64,000 nucleotides of DNA from Plasmopara viticola (GCA_001695595.3 MBPM02000042.1:62001-126000); one strand, 5' to 3'. Shown: positions 1 through 12,227, counted from the first letter of the stretch. A program made the numbers and translations. The notes: generated from the sequence alone by a model not told the origin.

Positions 1-3000
1 GTATATAATTAATGGTAGAGCCAGAAGCGTCTAGTACTGATAGCACGAACTAGTCCGTCAGTGGCACACTTGAAAGTGGGAAATGTTTGAAGATAACGCA
101 TGTGTTTCTTAGCACGCCTTATCTGTGCGACGTGTTGTGATACTTCGCCACATTTTAACTCGCGACAACATCCCCATGTATGCAAAAAGAGACGCGTACG
201 CCAATGCATTGCTTCCTTACTGAGCACGTTAAGACTGCCACTTTGATAACCGGAAATGGCTGTTGAATTGTCATATCTTGGAACTCGATCATCGGTTGCC
301 ACATAGGTGAGCAACCAATGATCGAGTTTTGAGACCTATTGCCTCTGGCTATTGAGATGGTCGCAGTAAGCGCTGTTTGATCGTGAGAAAGTATTGAAAA
401 GAAGAGGGACCAGACTTTTTTAGGTTGCTGGCTAAGGCAAACCGCTTGCGATTTCGCAAGAGTAAAGTCTAATGTTGTTACAAATGAGCCTCAACAGTGT
501 CGTTTCAGATTAGAATCAAGAAAGTTTTCACAAGGCAGACTGCACAGTATGATGCGCGATAAGTAGCAATGACTTTTCAGTTTTCCTACACACAATTATG
601 ATGATATGAAACCTATGCTACTTGACACTCAAGTCAATAGTTACGCTATTTTTTAGATAACGTACAATAGAGATCGAATTTCGACAAGAGCATACAAGTA
701 TCTACAAAACGCTCAAGCAAATCAAAAAGTAATACAAATGATGCAAAAATATCTATCCAGCCTTCTCAAAGTAGCACTTTAAAAGCTTGACAACTTATAT
801 AGCAGTGAGCGCTTAAATCGATGTTATTATTTCTATTTACGACCACAATATTTCGACCAGTCATGACAGGCAGTCCAAGTTTCTGCTGCTGTACATACTT
901 CGTTGCGATCTCGTTGGTGCATCACTAATACTGTGAATTACACAACGCTCTGCACAGAGAAGGCGTGCAGAAGATCCGAGATCTACAGAGCAGCTATTAG
1001 ATTTGCCCACTGCTGAATCACGAACCAAGCCACTATCCAGCTGAAGAACGATCTACTTTTGTTTTAAAAAAACGTTGAGAAATGAGTGGGAGGACATTAG
1101 GAAAGGATAGTACCCGTATGGTGTAGGCAATGGCGCCGAAACTAACGCTTACACGTTTCGTAGCCGCAAGGGCTCTCCGGAGGATTGAGAGCTATGAACG
1201 TCGCTTATTGCAAAAAAAGCTACCATTTTAGCGCAATGGTACGGCCGTTCTGAGAGTGATTGTACCCCTGCATCAACTCCCACCTCATAAATTTATTTGG
1301 CGTCATAACGACAAGGGAGGTCTGCGCTTGGTGTTTCTTCTAACACTGTTATCGCTACAGCTAATTATGAAAGCTCGCGCTAAGATTAGGCGAGCTTTCA
1401 TGGTATCATAATCTGGGCCCAATCACTGGTACAAAGCACTTTACGCTGCGAGCTTAGTATACAATTTACTCTCGGATACTCAGAGATAAATCATCTTCGA
1501 GAGGTATTTGCTTCGTCATAATGTCAGGCCAGGCACTGAAAATTATAATTGAGCGCAAGTGTAAAGTCACGCCAACGTGCAGCCAAAAGGTTGCGGCTTA
1601 CGTGCAGCGCGCTTTTGGCTTTCAAATTAAGATAGCAACATCAATCACGCTGTCATGCCTGAGCCGGTGTAATGGCTCTTACAATATTAGTGTAGCGGGA
1701 TAATGCTTTACTTAACAAGAAGCTTATGGCGCTCGTGTATACGCTTCTATCTTATGACGCACCTCACATGGTCAAAAGTGTTAAGGAGTGCATTTTTGCC
1801 TCGGCCTTGTGTCTTATCTGGGAGGAGCAGCAGACACTACGCACTAAAGTGTACGCGATTGAGACTGCTTTCGTGGAAGGCTCTGCCGGTCAGAATGCGG
1901 CTGCTTGGGTGCGACCTTGGACCCTAAAGACCTTTAACAAGAATGTTTAACTTCTGATCATGTGGCCTGTAACGTCTCGTGTCTAATTTGTGATGGGAAG
2001 CAGACACTACGCGATAAAGTGTTCGCGATTGAGATTGCTCTCAAGGAAGGCTCTCGACCTTGAACCCTAAAGACCTCTTACAAGAAGGTATAATTCTTGA
2101 TCATGTGGCCTGTAACCTCTTAAGTCGGATCGTCTTTCGCACAGTTCAGCGTGAGAATTCTAGAGTACGTCTGTTGGTCTCTTCCCATCGCAGTAAGCAT
2201 AAGCCTTGGCCGGCCTTTTAAGTGTACAGATAAATCCGCTGAGCCATAGTCTGATACGATGGTGGTAAAGGGCAATATTACTCGACGTATGGCCAACCGT
2301 ACTCGTCTTATGAGCAAAGAATAGCGCGGGAAAAAAGCTTTGAACGGAAGGTGGGTAGACAACAAAGACTTGGCGCTCTGAAGTTTATGTACCTACTGGA
2401 CGACCAAATATAATATTAAGTGCATCAATGTTGACTTGGAAAGATCGCCTATTTACGCCTTGCCAGAAATGTGAGAGGCTTTACGGTGGGTAACTTTCTG
2501 GCAATATCTTATTGCCTTTGATCAATAATTTATATGTTCGATGCAGTAACTAAGCGGGTATTCCTTGACCGTCTTGGCCTGATGCGGTCGGATCCCTTGC
2601 CTGAACAAGTATATTTTTGCTAAACTCGATGACTGTTTCGTACGATAATTGGTCTAAGAACAAAGACCGGAAGGATATGTTTGTTTGGCCGAGATCCATC
2701 TATTTTCAAATCGTGTTCATAAAGAGCCCTGCTGTTCTCTCCAAATTGTGCTGGCCGAAACAATTGCCAAATTATTCCTCCCGTGCAGGCATGTTGCCAT
2801 TGACCTCCGGCAAGCCAAAAAAGAAGTCGAGGTGTATGGACTTCCAGCAGTCCATCAGTACTGGAATGCTCTGTAAAGGAGCCCACCTGTGAGCTGAGAC
2901 TTTGTTCTTTTGGCAGACGTCACGAACTCCTACACAATTAACCACTAATCCTTGCATATGAGGCCACCGACATGTTTTGAGGCCGAAGAAAAAGGTTATC

Positions 3001-6000
3001 TGATAACTTGAATGGCCGTTAGTTGAAGCATCATGTCCCTCAAGAAGTATGCAAGATCATTGGTCTTCGTCGTTTGGAAAACTAACCCGAGTTGAATTGC
3101 CTTTTCACACTGAAGTAAAGTAGACTAACTACCCATTCACAGTGTTGCGACTGCGATCGCTGTCGAGGCATTAACTATTCGTTGTTGATATCGTGACCCG
3201 CGATTAAGAATAGCACTGTAGGCTTGGATCCAATAGATGCTTTATACGCCTGACAAATCTATTCGTCAATATAATTTTTGACGCTGGATATGTGGGCCAA
3301 TTCACAACTTGGACTGCGTCATTGACCTTGCCAGGCTTGTATTCAGCACCATCGGTATATTCCAATACCACTTCGCCTTCATTTGCGACAAGTGAGCCGT
3401 ATTTACCACCATCGTAAATTGCATGGTCTTTATGGATCACAAAATTTAAAGCCCAAACATGCTTTCAGGCTTTTACTAGTGCGTACATTATGGCAAGTGT
3501 AATGTTGTTGTGACTTAGGTATTTCCATGGCATATGAAATAAGCAAAAATATGACTCCTTCCATTTGCATGAATCATGTGCAACCAAAATCACAGATATA
3601 AAGGCATGATCGACGCTCAACGGCTTTGTCTTCTCTGACAAAGTCGAGCCAAAAGCCTGCTGAAGACTTTTCTAGATGCTGTCAAAAGCCATCTGGAGCT
3701 TACAGAATTTTGTGAGACTCACATGGCTGGTATTGTACTTACGCAAGTAGTTCTTTAAGCCAAAGTACTCCTTCAGCGTTTTATAACACGTCTCGTTGGC
3801 ATAGCCGGACTGGCTTTTATTTTGTTTGAGTCATATAAATCATCGTGGCTGCTTTGAAGAAACGAGAGATTAATTTTCTCTACTGCAAAGACATATTCGT
3901 AAGGTTTTCGGGTCGCGTGACCTAAATCCTGTCTTAGGTGACCTTAATGAACTTTCAGAATATTATTCTTTAGACTAAAAGAGTCATCGCAACTAAAGCC
4001 CGCAATGGTAAAAAAATGTGTGTCCAGACAATCAAACGTCACTGGGGCGTCTGATTGCTAGTATACATCTGTCAAAACCATCGTACTGTACAGCGTACAC
4101 CCGAACATATTGTCAAGAAGAACTCTCTTTCTTGCAATGGGCGTTTGTAGAGTCACCGTTGCATTGTACAATTTATCTAACACATATTCCGGTCACCATG
4201 TTTGTTTACCTTTCAAATACAGAAAGCTGGTGACTGCTGCTGGGAGCTCGACTATCGCACAATGCTTTTCATTCTTTTAAGAACAAGGATTTCGTTGACG
4301 AGGTAAGAGTGCTCTTGTGTAGGTGATCGTTGCCTTATGTCACAGCACTATATGCCGCTCTCCTCTGATTGAAAAGAGACTTGTCGCTGGGTCTCGGACA
4401 CCAGAGCTGAGTATTCCTTTTGAAAAAAATTGGTATTAAATGTTTGGGCTTTTTAAACTTAATGAGCCAAGACTCAGCGTACGCTGCCTACAAAGCTGAT
4501 CCGAAGCTTCTTTGCTTTAAATAGAAAACATATTCAAATTACAAAAATTAGTTCCACTTTATTATGTCTGAGATAAATTCGGGGTTTTCCAGCCAAGAAA
4601 GTCGTACTTCAAAGTTTAGTAACTCTGAGATGCTCACTTACTTGCGTGTACAGCCAGCGTCCTGCCACTGCTGGTTTCCCTTCGAGAGCTTTCAAGCCCC
4701 TACAGGCTACGTGTTTATTCATTTCCACTTTCATCATAAAGACTTGGTTCTTTACCTAATAGAATATATTACCCCTAGCGGTGATCAGCGTTTCTTTGGC
4801 CTTGAGAGAGTGGCTTCTGCAAATGTTCATTTAATGCCCTAAGGTACGACGACCACTTCGTATGCTCACATTGAGACAGGACCAATTCTGTGCCGCAGCC
4901 GAAGCAGTGAATGTTGCTTTGCTTGCAATTCCAAAGAGATTAGACTTGGCCCAGCTTATCCGCGGACACCAATCTTCGCATTTACTTGGATATTAGACTT
5001 CCTGTTCAGTTTCTTGATGTGGATCGGTCTGCAACTATACTACCCTAGAAGAGCGTCGAATTGATTCTTTTATAATTGTAGCCTGTACATTAAAAAAGCT
5101 AAAGTAAACCGTTAAGCCATCCATAAATATGGCAACTTTGACAAATTCAAGGGGCGTTGCTCCAATAATAATAAAAGAGGACTTCAAATTCTTCACTCAT
5201 GAACGTAATCATAGGATTTAAGCCTTCCTTTCTTTTAAACAAGACAGCATGAGTGGTCGCAAATTTTGAAATCTACCAGTAGAATGTTGCTCTTGACCAT
5301 TCTTCATGTGTCCTAGGACACAAAGCACTCTGACTAGGTTCTTTAGCGGGCACTTACTCACCTTTTGGTTCGGTCTTTCGTCGACGAGAGAACGACCGCC
5401 ACGCACACTTGATCATTCGCGATGCCGCCTTAGCGACCATCTTTTCCAAATATTCCATAGAGAATGTGCTGTTTTAAGAACGGAAAGCTCAAGCTTTACC
5501 GACACGGATACCACATTACATGGGCCATCTAAGCCTGTGCTACATGAGCTGTGAATCATAAGCTTTGTGAGTATAGCTCAGGCTTCATGACTCCTTTTCG
5601 CTGTTTGTTGGAACGGAGGGTTGCGAATGCCGTTGCGTCCTCAGGTCCATAAGATTCAGCATGACTTTTCGAACAGTGCGAACTCCTCGATTTTTAGATC
5701 TACATGCGTGGACGAAACTGTTGACTACAAAGTTAATGGGGTCACACAGCCCTCGCACAGAGGATACTAGCAGAAATTAACGATCCTTATGACAATGACC
5801 GTTCAGTATTTCCGACTGTAATCAAAAGGCATATTTTGGTACAATATTCACCCTAATGTTGTTTACCAGTAAGACATTAGAATCAATTTTGCGATTTAGG
5901 CAAGGAATTTGTCCATTCTGGTATTTAGGATATCCTCCGATACGCAAACTGGTAAAAATACCGATAAGCCTTTAATAACGCCGAATTATACCGACCCATG

Positions 6001-6175
6001 CATGCCGTGGTAATAACTTAGTATATATTTTAAAAACCTTTTCTGGGATGTTTTTTTACATAATACGTCGAGTATATTGTCGCTTCTACACATGCAATGC
6101 GAGACTCATTACACGCACAAGAGTACACAACTCCTCTCAGCGCTGAACAATGAACTCTCTCACAACAACTAAACT
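1..6175. other. Gene-free, repeat-decay region
   Basis: No reading frame here looks like an intact gene. The frames are short, overlap on both strands and lack family motifs. Two short stretches read as possible coding relics: about 2617-2892 (+) and 3204-3440 (-, 78 codons with regular codon use), but I recognise neither. A local tandem duplication lies at about 1808-2118 and is listed separately. The composition resembles the gene-free stretches at 15-28 kb and 32-35 kb, where retroelement relics can be recognised, so this is probably old transposon debris. Confidence 0.6.
1808..2118. repeat. Imperfect tandem duplication, about 170-bp period
   Basis: The segment starting near 1808 (containing CAGACACTAC at 1831) recurs near 1979 (CAGACACTAC at 2001), giving a period of about 170 bp. 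Both copies continue through the same series: TAAAGTG, CGCGATTGAGA, GGAAGGCTCT, ACCCTAAAGACCT and TGATCATGTGGCCTGTAAC. The second copy has lost roughly 25-30 bp after GGAAGGCTCT. It is a diverged duplication inside repeat debris, with no coding function visible. Confidence 0.75.
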
Positions 6176-7117
6176 TCACTCGAACCGCTTTTTGACCGCA
6201 AACGGCACTGTGTCACCTTGTTCGTTGTAGCCCATCTGGCGAGTGTGCATTAGCACATTTGCCAGTACAGGAATTTTAAAGACCAAGAATGGAAACGACA
6301 AAAGGCCGTAGGCTGTGCGAATCCAGTAAAACAATTGTTGACGTTGCCATGATTCCAATGGTAACCAGAACACAAGGCTCGCAACGGCCATGGTAAGAAC
6401 GAGCGAGACGGTTTCGTACCCGCAGAATTTCATCAGATACCCTCCACGGTTCAAATGCACCTCGTTCCCAAACGCATCGTGATGGACCTCACGATCCTGT
6501 AAATTCAGAGACTTTGTTCGATACAGCGCTGTTTCTGGTGGACGAGCTGTATAAGGTAAGCGAAAGAAAGCAGCCCACACGAGAATCACTTGCAGTGCAA
6601 AGAAACACGCCGTTCTTTCACCAAGAGCAGGACCACCTTGGCTTTGACATATTTCCATCGATCCTTGTACGACACAGTTTACGTACATGAGAACTCCGAG
6701 CACCGTGTACACGATCCCGAGCGTGATGAATTGTGCAACTTTAAATCCCACGATAAATTGACACAGTTGGTGTTCGTTCGTTTTGTCTTTGACGACAAAT
6801 AGAAAAATCCACCACAATTGACCCACAATCGGTAAAAGACCCACACACGTGTAGAATACCCACCACGGGTCTTTAAATGATCGCCAAATGGTTTTATCAT
6901 GTGGAAACAAGTGGTGTAAAAGGTGTCCCCGGACGCGTCGGAAGAGACCAAACCTTTGAGTCGCAACTAATTTGACGCTGGATGTTCGCGAGCAACACGG
7001 TAAATCAATCTCGTCATCATTCCGTCTCTTTGCTACTTGATCCTCCTCATTTATCGCCTCATTTTGACCAAACATCCCTCTTGTTTTTTTGAAAATCTCC
7101 ATTTTCACATCTGGCAT
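6176..7117 (-). CDS. Multi-pass membrane protein of unknown function
   Basis: This is an intronless 313-codon gene. The N-terminal 70 residues are charged, with an acidic stretch and a Cys-Cys pair, and look cytosolic. They are followed by about five hydrophobic segments, near residues 85-108, 122-148, 174-190, 235-252 and 270-292. Trp and aromatic residues cluster at the membrane edges. There is no signal peptide and I recognise no named family. The gene lies 54 bp downstream of the next minus-strand gene (7172-7843), in the same orientation, but eukaryotic genes this close are normally transcribed separately. I infer an integral membrane protein with five or so passes; substrate and organelle are unknown. 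Confidence 0.75.
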   Translation of the reverse strand: MPDVKMEIFKKTRGMFGQNEAINEEDQVAKRRNDDEIDLPCCSRTSSVKLVATQRFGLFRRVRGHLLHHLFPHDKTIWRSFKDPWWVFYTCVGLLPIVGQLWWIFLFVVKDKTNEHQLCQFIVGFKVAQFITLGIVYTVLGVLMYVNCVVQGSMEICQSQGGPALGERTACFFALQVILVWAAFFRLPYTARPPETALYRTKSLNLQDREVHHDAFGNEVHLNRGGYLMKFCGYETVSLVLTMAVASLVFWLPLESWQRQQLFYWIRTAYGLLSFPFLVFKIPVLANVLMHTRQMGYNEQGDTVPFAVKKRFE

Positions 7118-7171
7118 GAATTGCTCAATGCCAATATCAATATTTGTCTACATCATTAGATACCCTCTCAA

Positions 7172-7843
7172 TTAGAATTTTTGCTCTTCCCACCGATTTA
7201 ACTCGCGTACCTTTAAATACTTTGGCATATGTGGATCCTTTAACCGCTCTTTTAATCGTGCGGCAACAATATCTAATGCACTCTCGAGAACTTTTCGCAC
7301 TGTGCGATGCATTGCTAGCTGCACCTCGTCTTTCGTATCTTTGGCAATGTGGTTTAACCTCTTGCCTGTAGACGCGATCATCGAGCTCGTACTGCCTACA
7401 ATGTCACTCCATGCTGTGGGCAATCGATCCGCAGCATCTGCAGCTCGCTCTGCGGCGTCTAGTACCTGTTTTTCTGGGAAAATGTCGGGAAACACACGCT
7501 TGTATTCGTGTGCAAAAAGCTGCACGTCTCTGACTGCCAACTCCATCTTCGTCTCTTCTTCCGTATCGATGAGTTCACTCTTGTCACCATGACGTCGTCC
7601 TCGCTGCTTTTTATTGATCAGGTTCAGCCAAAAGCGTCGCATTTCGATCCGCTCTTGATCTGACAGCTGCGGCATATTTTCCATAGCCTGGAAGAAGCGA
7701 TCCGTACTCACTGGCCGCTTTGCCAACTCACTCTCTTGATCTTCACGCTCCTCGCGCTCCTGAAGAAACGAGAATACAAACACGCTGGCTGACATGGCCA
7801 CTGCTCCGTACAACAGCTGCGCTCGCAGTAGCGCCTCCAGCAT
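7172..7843 (-). CDS. Conserved-looking N-terminally anchored protein, function unknown
   Basis: The frame is open from 7909, but I place the start at the internal Met (7843). From there the protein opens with a short hydrophobic segment (about residues 8-25) that reads as an N-terminal membrane anchor; the 22 codons upstream look like 5' leader. The remainder, about 223 residues in all, is strongly charged and helical, with Glu/Arg-rich stretches, a basic patch (KKQRGRRHGDK) and Ala-rich amphipathic helices. The pattern fits a protein anchored at one end with a soluble helical body. I do not recognise a family. Its start is 143 bp from that of the VHS-GAT gene, so the two are divergent and probably share a promoter region. 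Confidence 0.65.
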   Translation of the reverse strand: MLEALLRAQLLYGAVAMSASVFVFSFLQEREEREDQESELAKRPVSTDRFFQAMENMPQLSDQERIEMRRFWLNLINKKQRGRRHGDKSELIDTEEETKMELAVRDVQLFAHEYKRVFPDIFPEKQVLDAAERAADAADRLPTAWSDIVGSTSSMIASTGKRLNHIAKDTKDEVQLAMHRTVRKVLESALDIVAARLKERLKDPHMPKYLKVRELNRWEEQKF

Positions 7844-7985
7844 TATTCCAAAATGTACTGTTGTTACTCTAGGATAGAGAGTACGAGCTTCGCTTATTAA
7901 TCCTCGCAAACATTAATAGCAATAGTATTACTGTATTTGGTGTGTCTAACCCCTTTTCAATGTTCATTCAATAGTTCAAGGAAGT

Positions 7986-8929
7986 ATGGCCGAGTATTCG
8001 CAAGAGGTGGCGGAGATAGAAAAGTTGGTGGCACGCGCGACGGATCAGGCCCTTGCGGGTCCCGAGTGGACACTGAATATGGCGCTATGCGACTGTGCAA
8101 ATGCCCATCGCTATGCGTGCGATGACATTGTTCGTTTTCTGCTGCGGCGGTTGCAAAGTGGCCACCCCAAAGTGACGCTGTTGGCGCTTGTGCTAACAGA
8201 GACTGTGGTGAAGAACGGGCCATCCGCAGTTTATCGTCAAGTAGCCTCTCGGGACTTTCTAAACCAGGTTGCTGCGGTCTCTGATGGAAGCCTGGGCGTA
8301 GATGTGCAGAACCAAGCGCTGCTGCTGATTCGCCAGTGGGCAGACGCGTTTAAGGGTGAGGCTTTCCAGGACATTTATCATCAGCTCAAGGTGAAGGGAG
8401 TCGTCTTTCCAGCAATAACTAATGATGCTCCCATCTTTACGCCACCGTCATCGACCGTTGCTGCTCAAGAGGAGAATCATGCAAATTTTGCTGTAGCTAC
8501 TGGGTCTGCTCGACACACTCGAGAGCTGCAATTGCAGAAGCTGCACGAAGATTTAAAGGTGGTCGAGGAAAAGATTAACTTGCTAAGGGATTTACATAGT
8601 CGCGGACAGACTGGTGAGCAACTAGACGATGTACTGGACTTTTTGCGGCAATGCCAGCCGAGGATGAATACTCTTATTGAAGGAGGCATCATGGGCAAGA
8701 TTGACGAGCGCACTCTCGAAGAGTGTTTAAATGTACGTAAATGAGGCACAAGTGGGTGCAAATAGTTGTTGATTTTCGCTGCAATGGTAAACAGGTCAAT
8801 GATAGTTTAATGAAGAGCTTGGAGGAATGCACCAAGACGAAAGAGATTGACTTGATGACCTTCAACTCACCGCCTCGGGTAAATCATGCGGCATCGTTGC
8901 AAATGCAAATCGGAAATGAAGAGTTTTAA
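7986..8929 (+). CDS. VHS-GAT domain protein (TOM1/TOM1L-like endosomal sorting adaptor)
   Basis: Two exons, 7986-8732 and 8795-8929, are joined in phase 0 by a 62-nt intron (donor GTACGT, acceptor CAG), giving 293 residues. Reading through the intron would truncate the protein after three codons. Residues about 5-140 form a VHS domain (Trp29-centred helix, then the TVLALxLxETVVKNG-like helix and a NQALxLIRQWADAF-like helix). Residues about 175-275 form a GAT three-helix bundle, whose last helix (NDSLMKSLEECTK) is supplied by exon 2. Family knowledge: VHS-GAT proteins bind ubiquitinated cargo and act in endosomal sorting to multivesicular bodies. The C-terminus is short, with no clear clathrin box, so this is the minimal form. 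It is transcribed divergently from 7172-7843. Confidence 0.85.
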
Positions 8930-9127
8930 TGGTAAAGGGCAAGATCAAAGATCTGCGTCTCTTTAGGAAAAGCTTTGTGCTCAATATGTGTAAAGGAAGT
9001 GTCACGTGACGGCAATCGTCTTGCTTCTTCTTCAAATCAATTTATATAAAAGCAACTTTCCTGCAATGTGAATAACACTATCGAGGAAGTTTAACGACAA
9101 TTGCGTCTCCATAGCCATACCTGTGGC

Positions 9128-9769
9128 TCAAATGACGGACATGTCTTTTGTAGCTGCTTTCGGTGCACGAGTGCAAAGCCACTTTGTTTCCTTTTCACTG
9201 GGCTGACGAGTCGTAAATGGGTCGTCATAAGCTCCAACCAAACCCGTTGAAGGCGAGTAAAACCCGTTTCCAGCATCGTATGACCCAAGCGGCACATCGC
9301 GACTAACGCTAGTGTCAGAGTAGTGGAGTTCGCCTGTCGGTCGAATGCCACTCGGTGATACTGACTCGGAATAGAACCGTCGATCTGTAGCCGTGCAATA
9401 TGTCCAGTCTGTTGGTGCATACTCTAAACCGTCCGAAAACGTAAAAGTGCCTTCAACTTGCTCTCAAAGGCCACAAACGTCAAGTCATCCAAAAAGAACA
9501 GCAACTCTTGTCAGCTCATTCGTTTCTTACCTTGCCACAAACCCATTCACCAACCAGCTTCCCTTCTGGAAAGAAAAGGCTTCCGTGCCCATGAAACTCG
9601 CCGTTTTGAAACTCACCTTCGTAGCGAACTTTGTCAGGTAGGTGCAGCACACCACGTCCGTGGTATCGTCCAAACTCGAACTCCCCGTCGTACTGAACAC
9701 ATGCACGCGCTTAGTACCGACCTTTTGCCAATATTCAAGCAGCAGAACCTCCGACTGACTGTACTCCAT
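9128..9769 (-). CDS. MORN5: MORN repeat protein, MORN5-like flagellar protein
   Basis: I reconstruct three exons on the minus strand: 9769-9749, 9692-9531 and 9460-9128. The introns are 56 and 70 nt (donors GTTCTG and GTAAGA, both acceptors AG, all junctions phase 0). The product is 171 residues. The start MEYSQSE joins directly to YDGEFEFGRYHGRG, then YEGEFQNGEFHGHG, which are MORN repeats. Exon 3 opens with EGTFTFSDGLEY and continues through a DRRFYSE motif and a YDAGNGFYSPSTG motif, the signature C-terminal half of MORN5. Length is close to animal MORN5 (about 160). Family knowledge: MORN5 is restricted largely to flagellated lineages and is axoneme- or sperm-associated. The first donor (GTTCTG) is weak, but the join reproduces the family spacing exactly. 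Confidence 0.85.
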
Positions 9770-10307
9770 ATCTCTATGATCGACGGCGAAAATTGCACAA
9801 GGATTTGAGCCTTTTTCTCGAAAGAACTATGACAATGTATAAATACCGCTACCGTCAAAACTGACGTGGAGTCGAACACGTCCGTGCACTTCAACCATAT
9901 GCCGTTGCAAGAGACTGCTGGTACCTTATGCTACAAAAAGCTGCTGGCTGTTACACGCTATCCGATGGTAACGTAAAGACATAGCGTGCAATGTAGAGGC
10001 TAAAGTGACGATTTTACGGCTTCAACATCTTCAATCAATGTATATTTTCGCTTGCATTTTCTGCTGCTTCCTACTATACGTTGTCCTGTGTGGTCCTTTA
10101 ACGTCTCCTAATGTGAGGCCTGGGCTAAAACGGTCTCCTACTACTAAATAACTCAACGTGTGGTATCCCTCAACCATCTCCGTTGCAATGCTGTCATCCG
10201 GGATGTAAAGTGCCAGCCCTATGCTGGTTACATAAACTCTTTCCTCTCTTTCGATTTATAAGGGTCAAAAAGAATACAAAAAAGCTTGGCTCGATCGTCT
10301 CAATTCC
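9770..10307. other. Intergenic region between MORN5-like and ankyrin-FYVE genes
   Basis: This 538-bp stretch holds the 5' leader of the MORN5-like gene and the 3' flank of the ankyrin-FYVE-TPR gene, both on the minus strand. I see no open frame with coding character, no RNA gene and no clear repeat. Confidence 0.6.
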
Positions 10308-12227
10308 TCACCAGCCAACGGTCATTGAGCCAACATCTTCATCCGAATCCTCTTCCTGATCCATCAAGGTCAACGCTTCGCGAAAAATTTTAACAGCCTT
10401 GTCGTGCTCACCCTTTGAATGTAAAATCTTGCCCAACATAGATAGACACGCGTAATTCTTCGAAGTAAGGGCCATTGCACGCCGAACGGCAATTTCTGCA
10501 TCATAAAACTCGCCAGCACCGTGGAGTGCCCGTGCCAGGTTGATCCACACGTCAAGGTCCTTCCGATTTGCTTCCACAGACCGGCGAAATTCCACTACAG
10601 CGCTGCTAAAGTCGCCCCGATCCATATATACTTGACCTAAGTAGTTGCACGTTTCAGCAATATTCACAACCTTGTCTTCAATCAACTCGACTTTCTTTTC
10701 GACCTGCACTGAAGGCTGACGATGCCTGCCTTGCATAAAGCTCTTAGTAAAGTCAGGGACACTACTGTTGCCATGACTTTGCACATTTTCGTCATCGTCT
10801 TCATCATCATCGAATGAAATGCGATTAATATCAATAATTCGGTTATTGCGTAGCTCAGCGACGTTTGCATCCACTGCATTGCGCTCTTTCTTTGCATCTG
10901 CAGCTAGTACAGTGGTATCTTCGAGCTTCCGTTCCAATAGAGATTTTGCTAACGTAAGCTCTTTGACATGCGACTCCAATTCAAGCACTTGTTCTTGCAT
11001 ATCCTGATATTTTTCCGTTATATCGACGTCTGTCCAAGCACGAGGACGTATGTGCGAGTCGTCATCAATTGGTAGATTTATCGTCAGTGTTGGATCACGA
11101 TCATTCGCATCGCCTGTAAAACTACTGTTGTCCGGTACAACACGGTGCGGTGTGTGTGCATTCGCCAAATATTTGTCGGCCTCCGGCAAACTTTGAAATG
11201 CCGAATCGCGGCTGCTCGACGAAGTGTTGGTCAGTGACACTGAACTGTTAAGAGAGCGTAGTGGTGGTCGACCAGAACCTTTCCCAGGAAGCGGCGTGGA
11301 CTCTTGTCGTGCCATGTTGGACTCCATGGGTGGCAATCCGCTATGACGTCCGTGGCCATACATGTTGACCACAGCAGAAGGCCCGCCATTTTCACGCAAA
11401 TCGTCATAGCACAAAATACACACGCGTTGCGGTGTCTTAAGACTCAAATGATGGAGCACTAGCCGCTTGTTCGAGTGCGTACTGCAAACAGACTCACCAC
11501 ACGAGCGACAGTGATGACGTGTCTTGAAGTAACTAAATTTGAGCTGACAAATGTTACAGCGCTTGTCCAGTCGCCAGCGCGGAGGGAGCTGGACACCAGC
11601 GAGTCCGTCAGGCAAACGCAAAGCGCCCATTGCGGTTCGATTACCTGCCCATTCATCATCCGGTGCGTTATTAGTAGGGAGACTTCGAAAGCTGCTCACA
11701 CTAGACGTGTCATCTGACGCGAGATTAAAGCCTCCGGGTTGATTCAAAAACGCCTGAAACCTCGCACTTGGGCGGTCAGGCGCTTTGCCTGCAGCGCGCA
11801 GTTGTTGCTCCATATCAATGAGGAAATTGATCTTGTCATCCGTCAACTGATACGCCCTCGCAAGTTCCGCAGGCGTCTCGCCCGTAGGCGTTTCTTCAAA
11901 TAAACACATGGCCACATCCGGTGCGCCCTGCACGAGTGCGCACAATACCTCAAGCTTCGTCGCCGCTTTGACTGCAATATGGAGTGGCAACAAACCACCT
12001 TTGTTCTTGTGGCTAAGAGCTGATGGAGCCACTTCTACCAACTTTTTTACAATACGCAGCGGCACGTGCGTGTCTGTGCACGCCCAGTGCAGCGGCATCA
12101 TACCAAAATCGTCCATATCGTCCGCACGCTCGCGCTGCGCCGAGATGAGACGGTCCAGCGCACTCCACTCGCTCGACTCGGCCAACTCGAGCGCCGTCTT
12201 TGAGTCATTCGAGGCCTTGCCCTTCAT
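10308..12227 (-). CDS. Ankyrin-FYVE-coiled coil-TPR protein
   Basis: This is a single-exon gene of 639 codons. Residues about 8-130 carry three ankyrin-type units (MPLHWACTD, LPLHIAVKA, ETPAELARA). Residues about 217-280 form a FYVE zinc finger with WRLD, CNIC, the phosphoinositide-binding patch TRHHCRSCG and the closing RVCILCYD; one ligand position reads VCSTHS, with His where Cys is usual. A coiled coil follows near 410-470, then an acidic patch (DDDEDDDE), and three TPR units at about 517-620. Family knowledge: FYVE fingers bind PI3P on endosomes, and FYVE fused to other modules is unusually common in oomycetes. The inferred role is a scaffold on PI3P-rich endomembranes. No catalytic domain is visible. 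Confidence 0.88.
   Translation of the reverse strand: MKGKASNDSKTALELAESSEWSALDRLISAQRERADDMDDFGMMPLHWACTDTHVPLRIVKKLVEVAPSALSHKNKGGLLPLHIAVKAATKLEVLCALVQGAPDVAMCLFEETPTGETPAELARAYQLTDDKINFLIDMEQQLRAAGKAPDRPSARFQAFLNQPGGFNLASDDTSSVSSFRSLPTNNAPDDEWAGNRTAMGALRLPDGLAGVQLPPRWRLDKRCNICQLKFSYFKTRHHCRSCGESVCSTHSNKRLVLHHLSLKTPQRVCILCYDDLRENGGPSAVVNMYGHGRHSGLPPMESNMARQESTPLPGKGSGRPPLRSLNSSVSLTNTSSSSRDSAFQSLPEADKYLANAHTPHRVVPDNSSFTGDANDRDPTLTINLPIDDDSHIRPRAWTDVDITEKYQDMQEQVLELESHVKELTLAKSLLERKLEDTTVLAADAKKERNAVDANVAELRNNRIIDINRISFDDDEDDDENVQSHGNSSVPDFTKSFMQGRHRQPSVQVEKKVELIEDKVVNIAETCNYLGQVYMDRGDFSSAVVEFRRSVEANRKDLDVWINLARALHGAGEFYDAEIAVRRAMALTSKNYACLSMLGKILHSKGEHDKAVKIFREALTLMDQEEDSDEDVGSMTVGW

Noticed and set aside
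9091..9420. 109-codon minus-strand frame
   Set aside because: It is an alternative frame over MORN5 exon 3; the MORN5 frame has clear family motifs and splice junctions, and this one has none.
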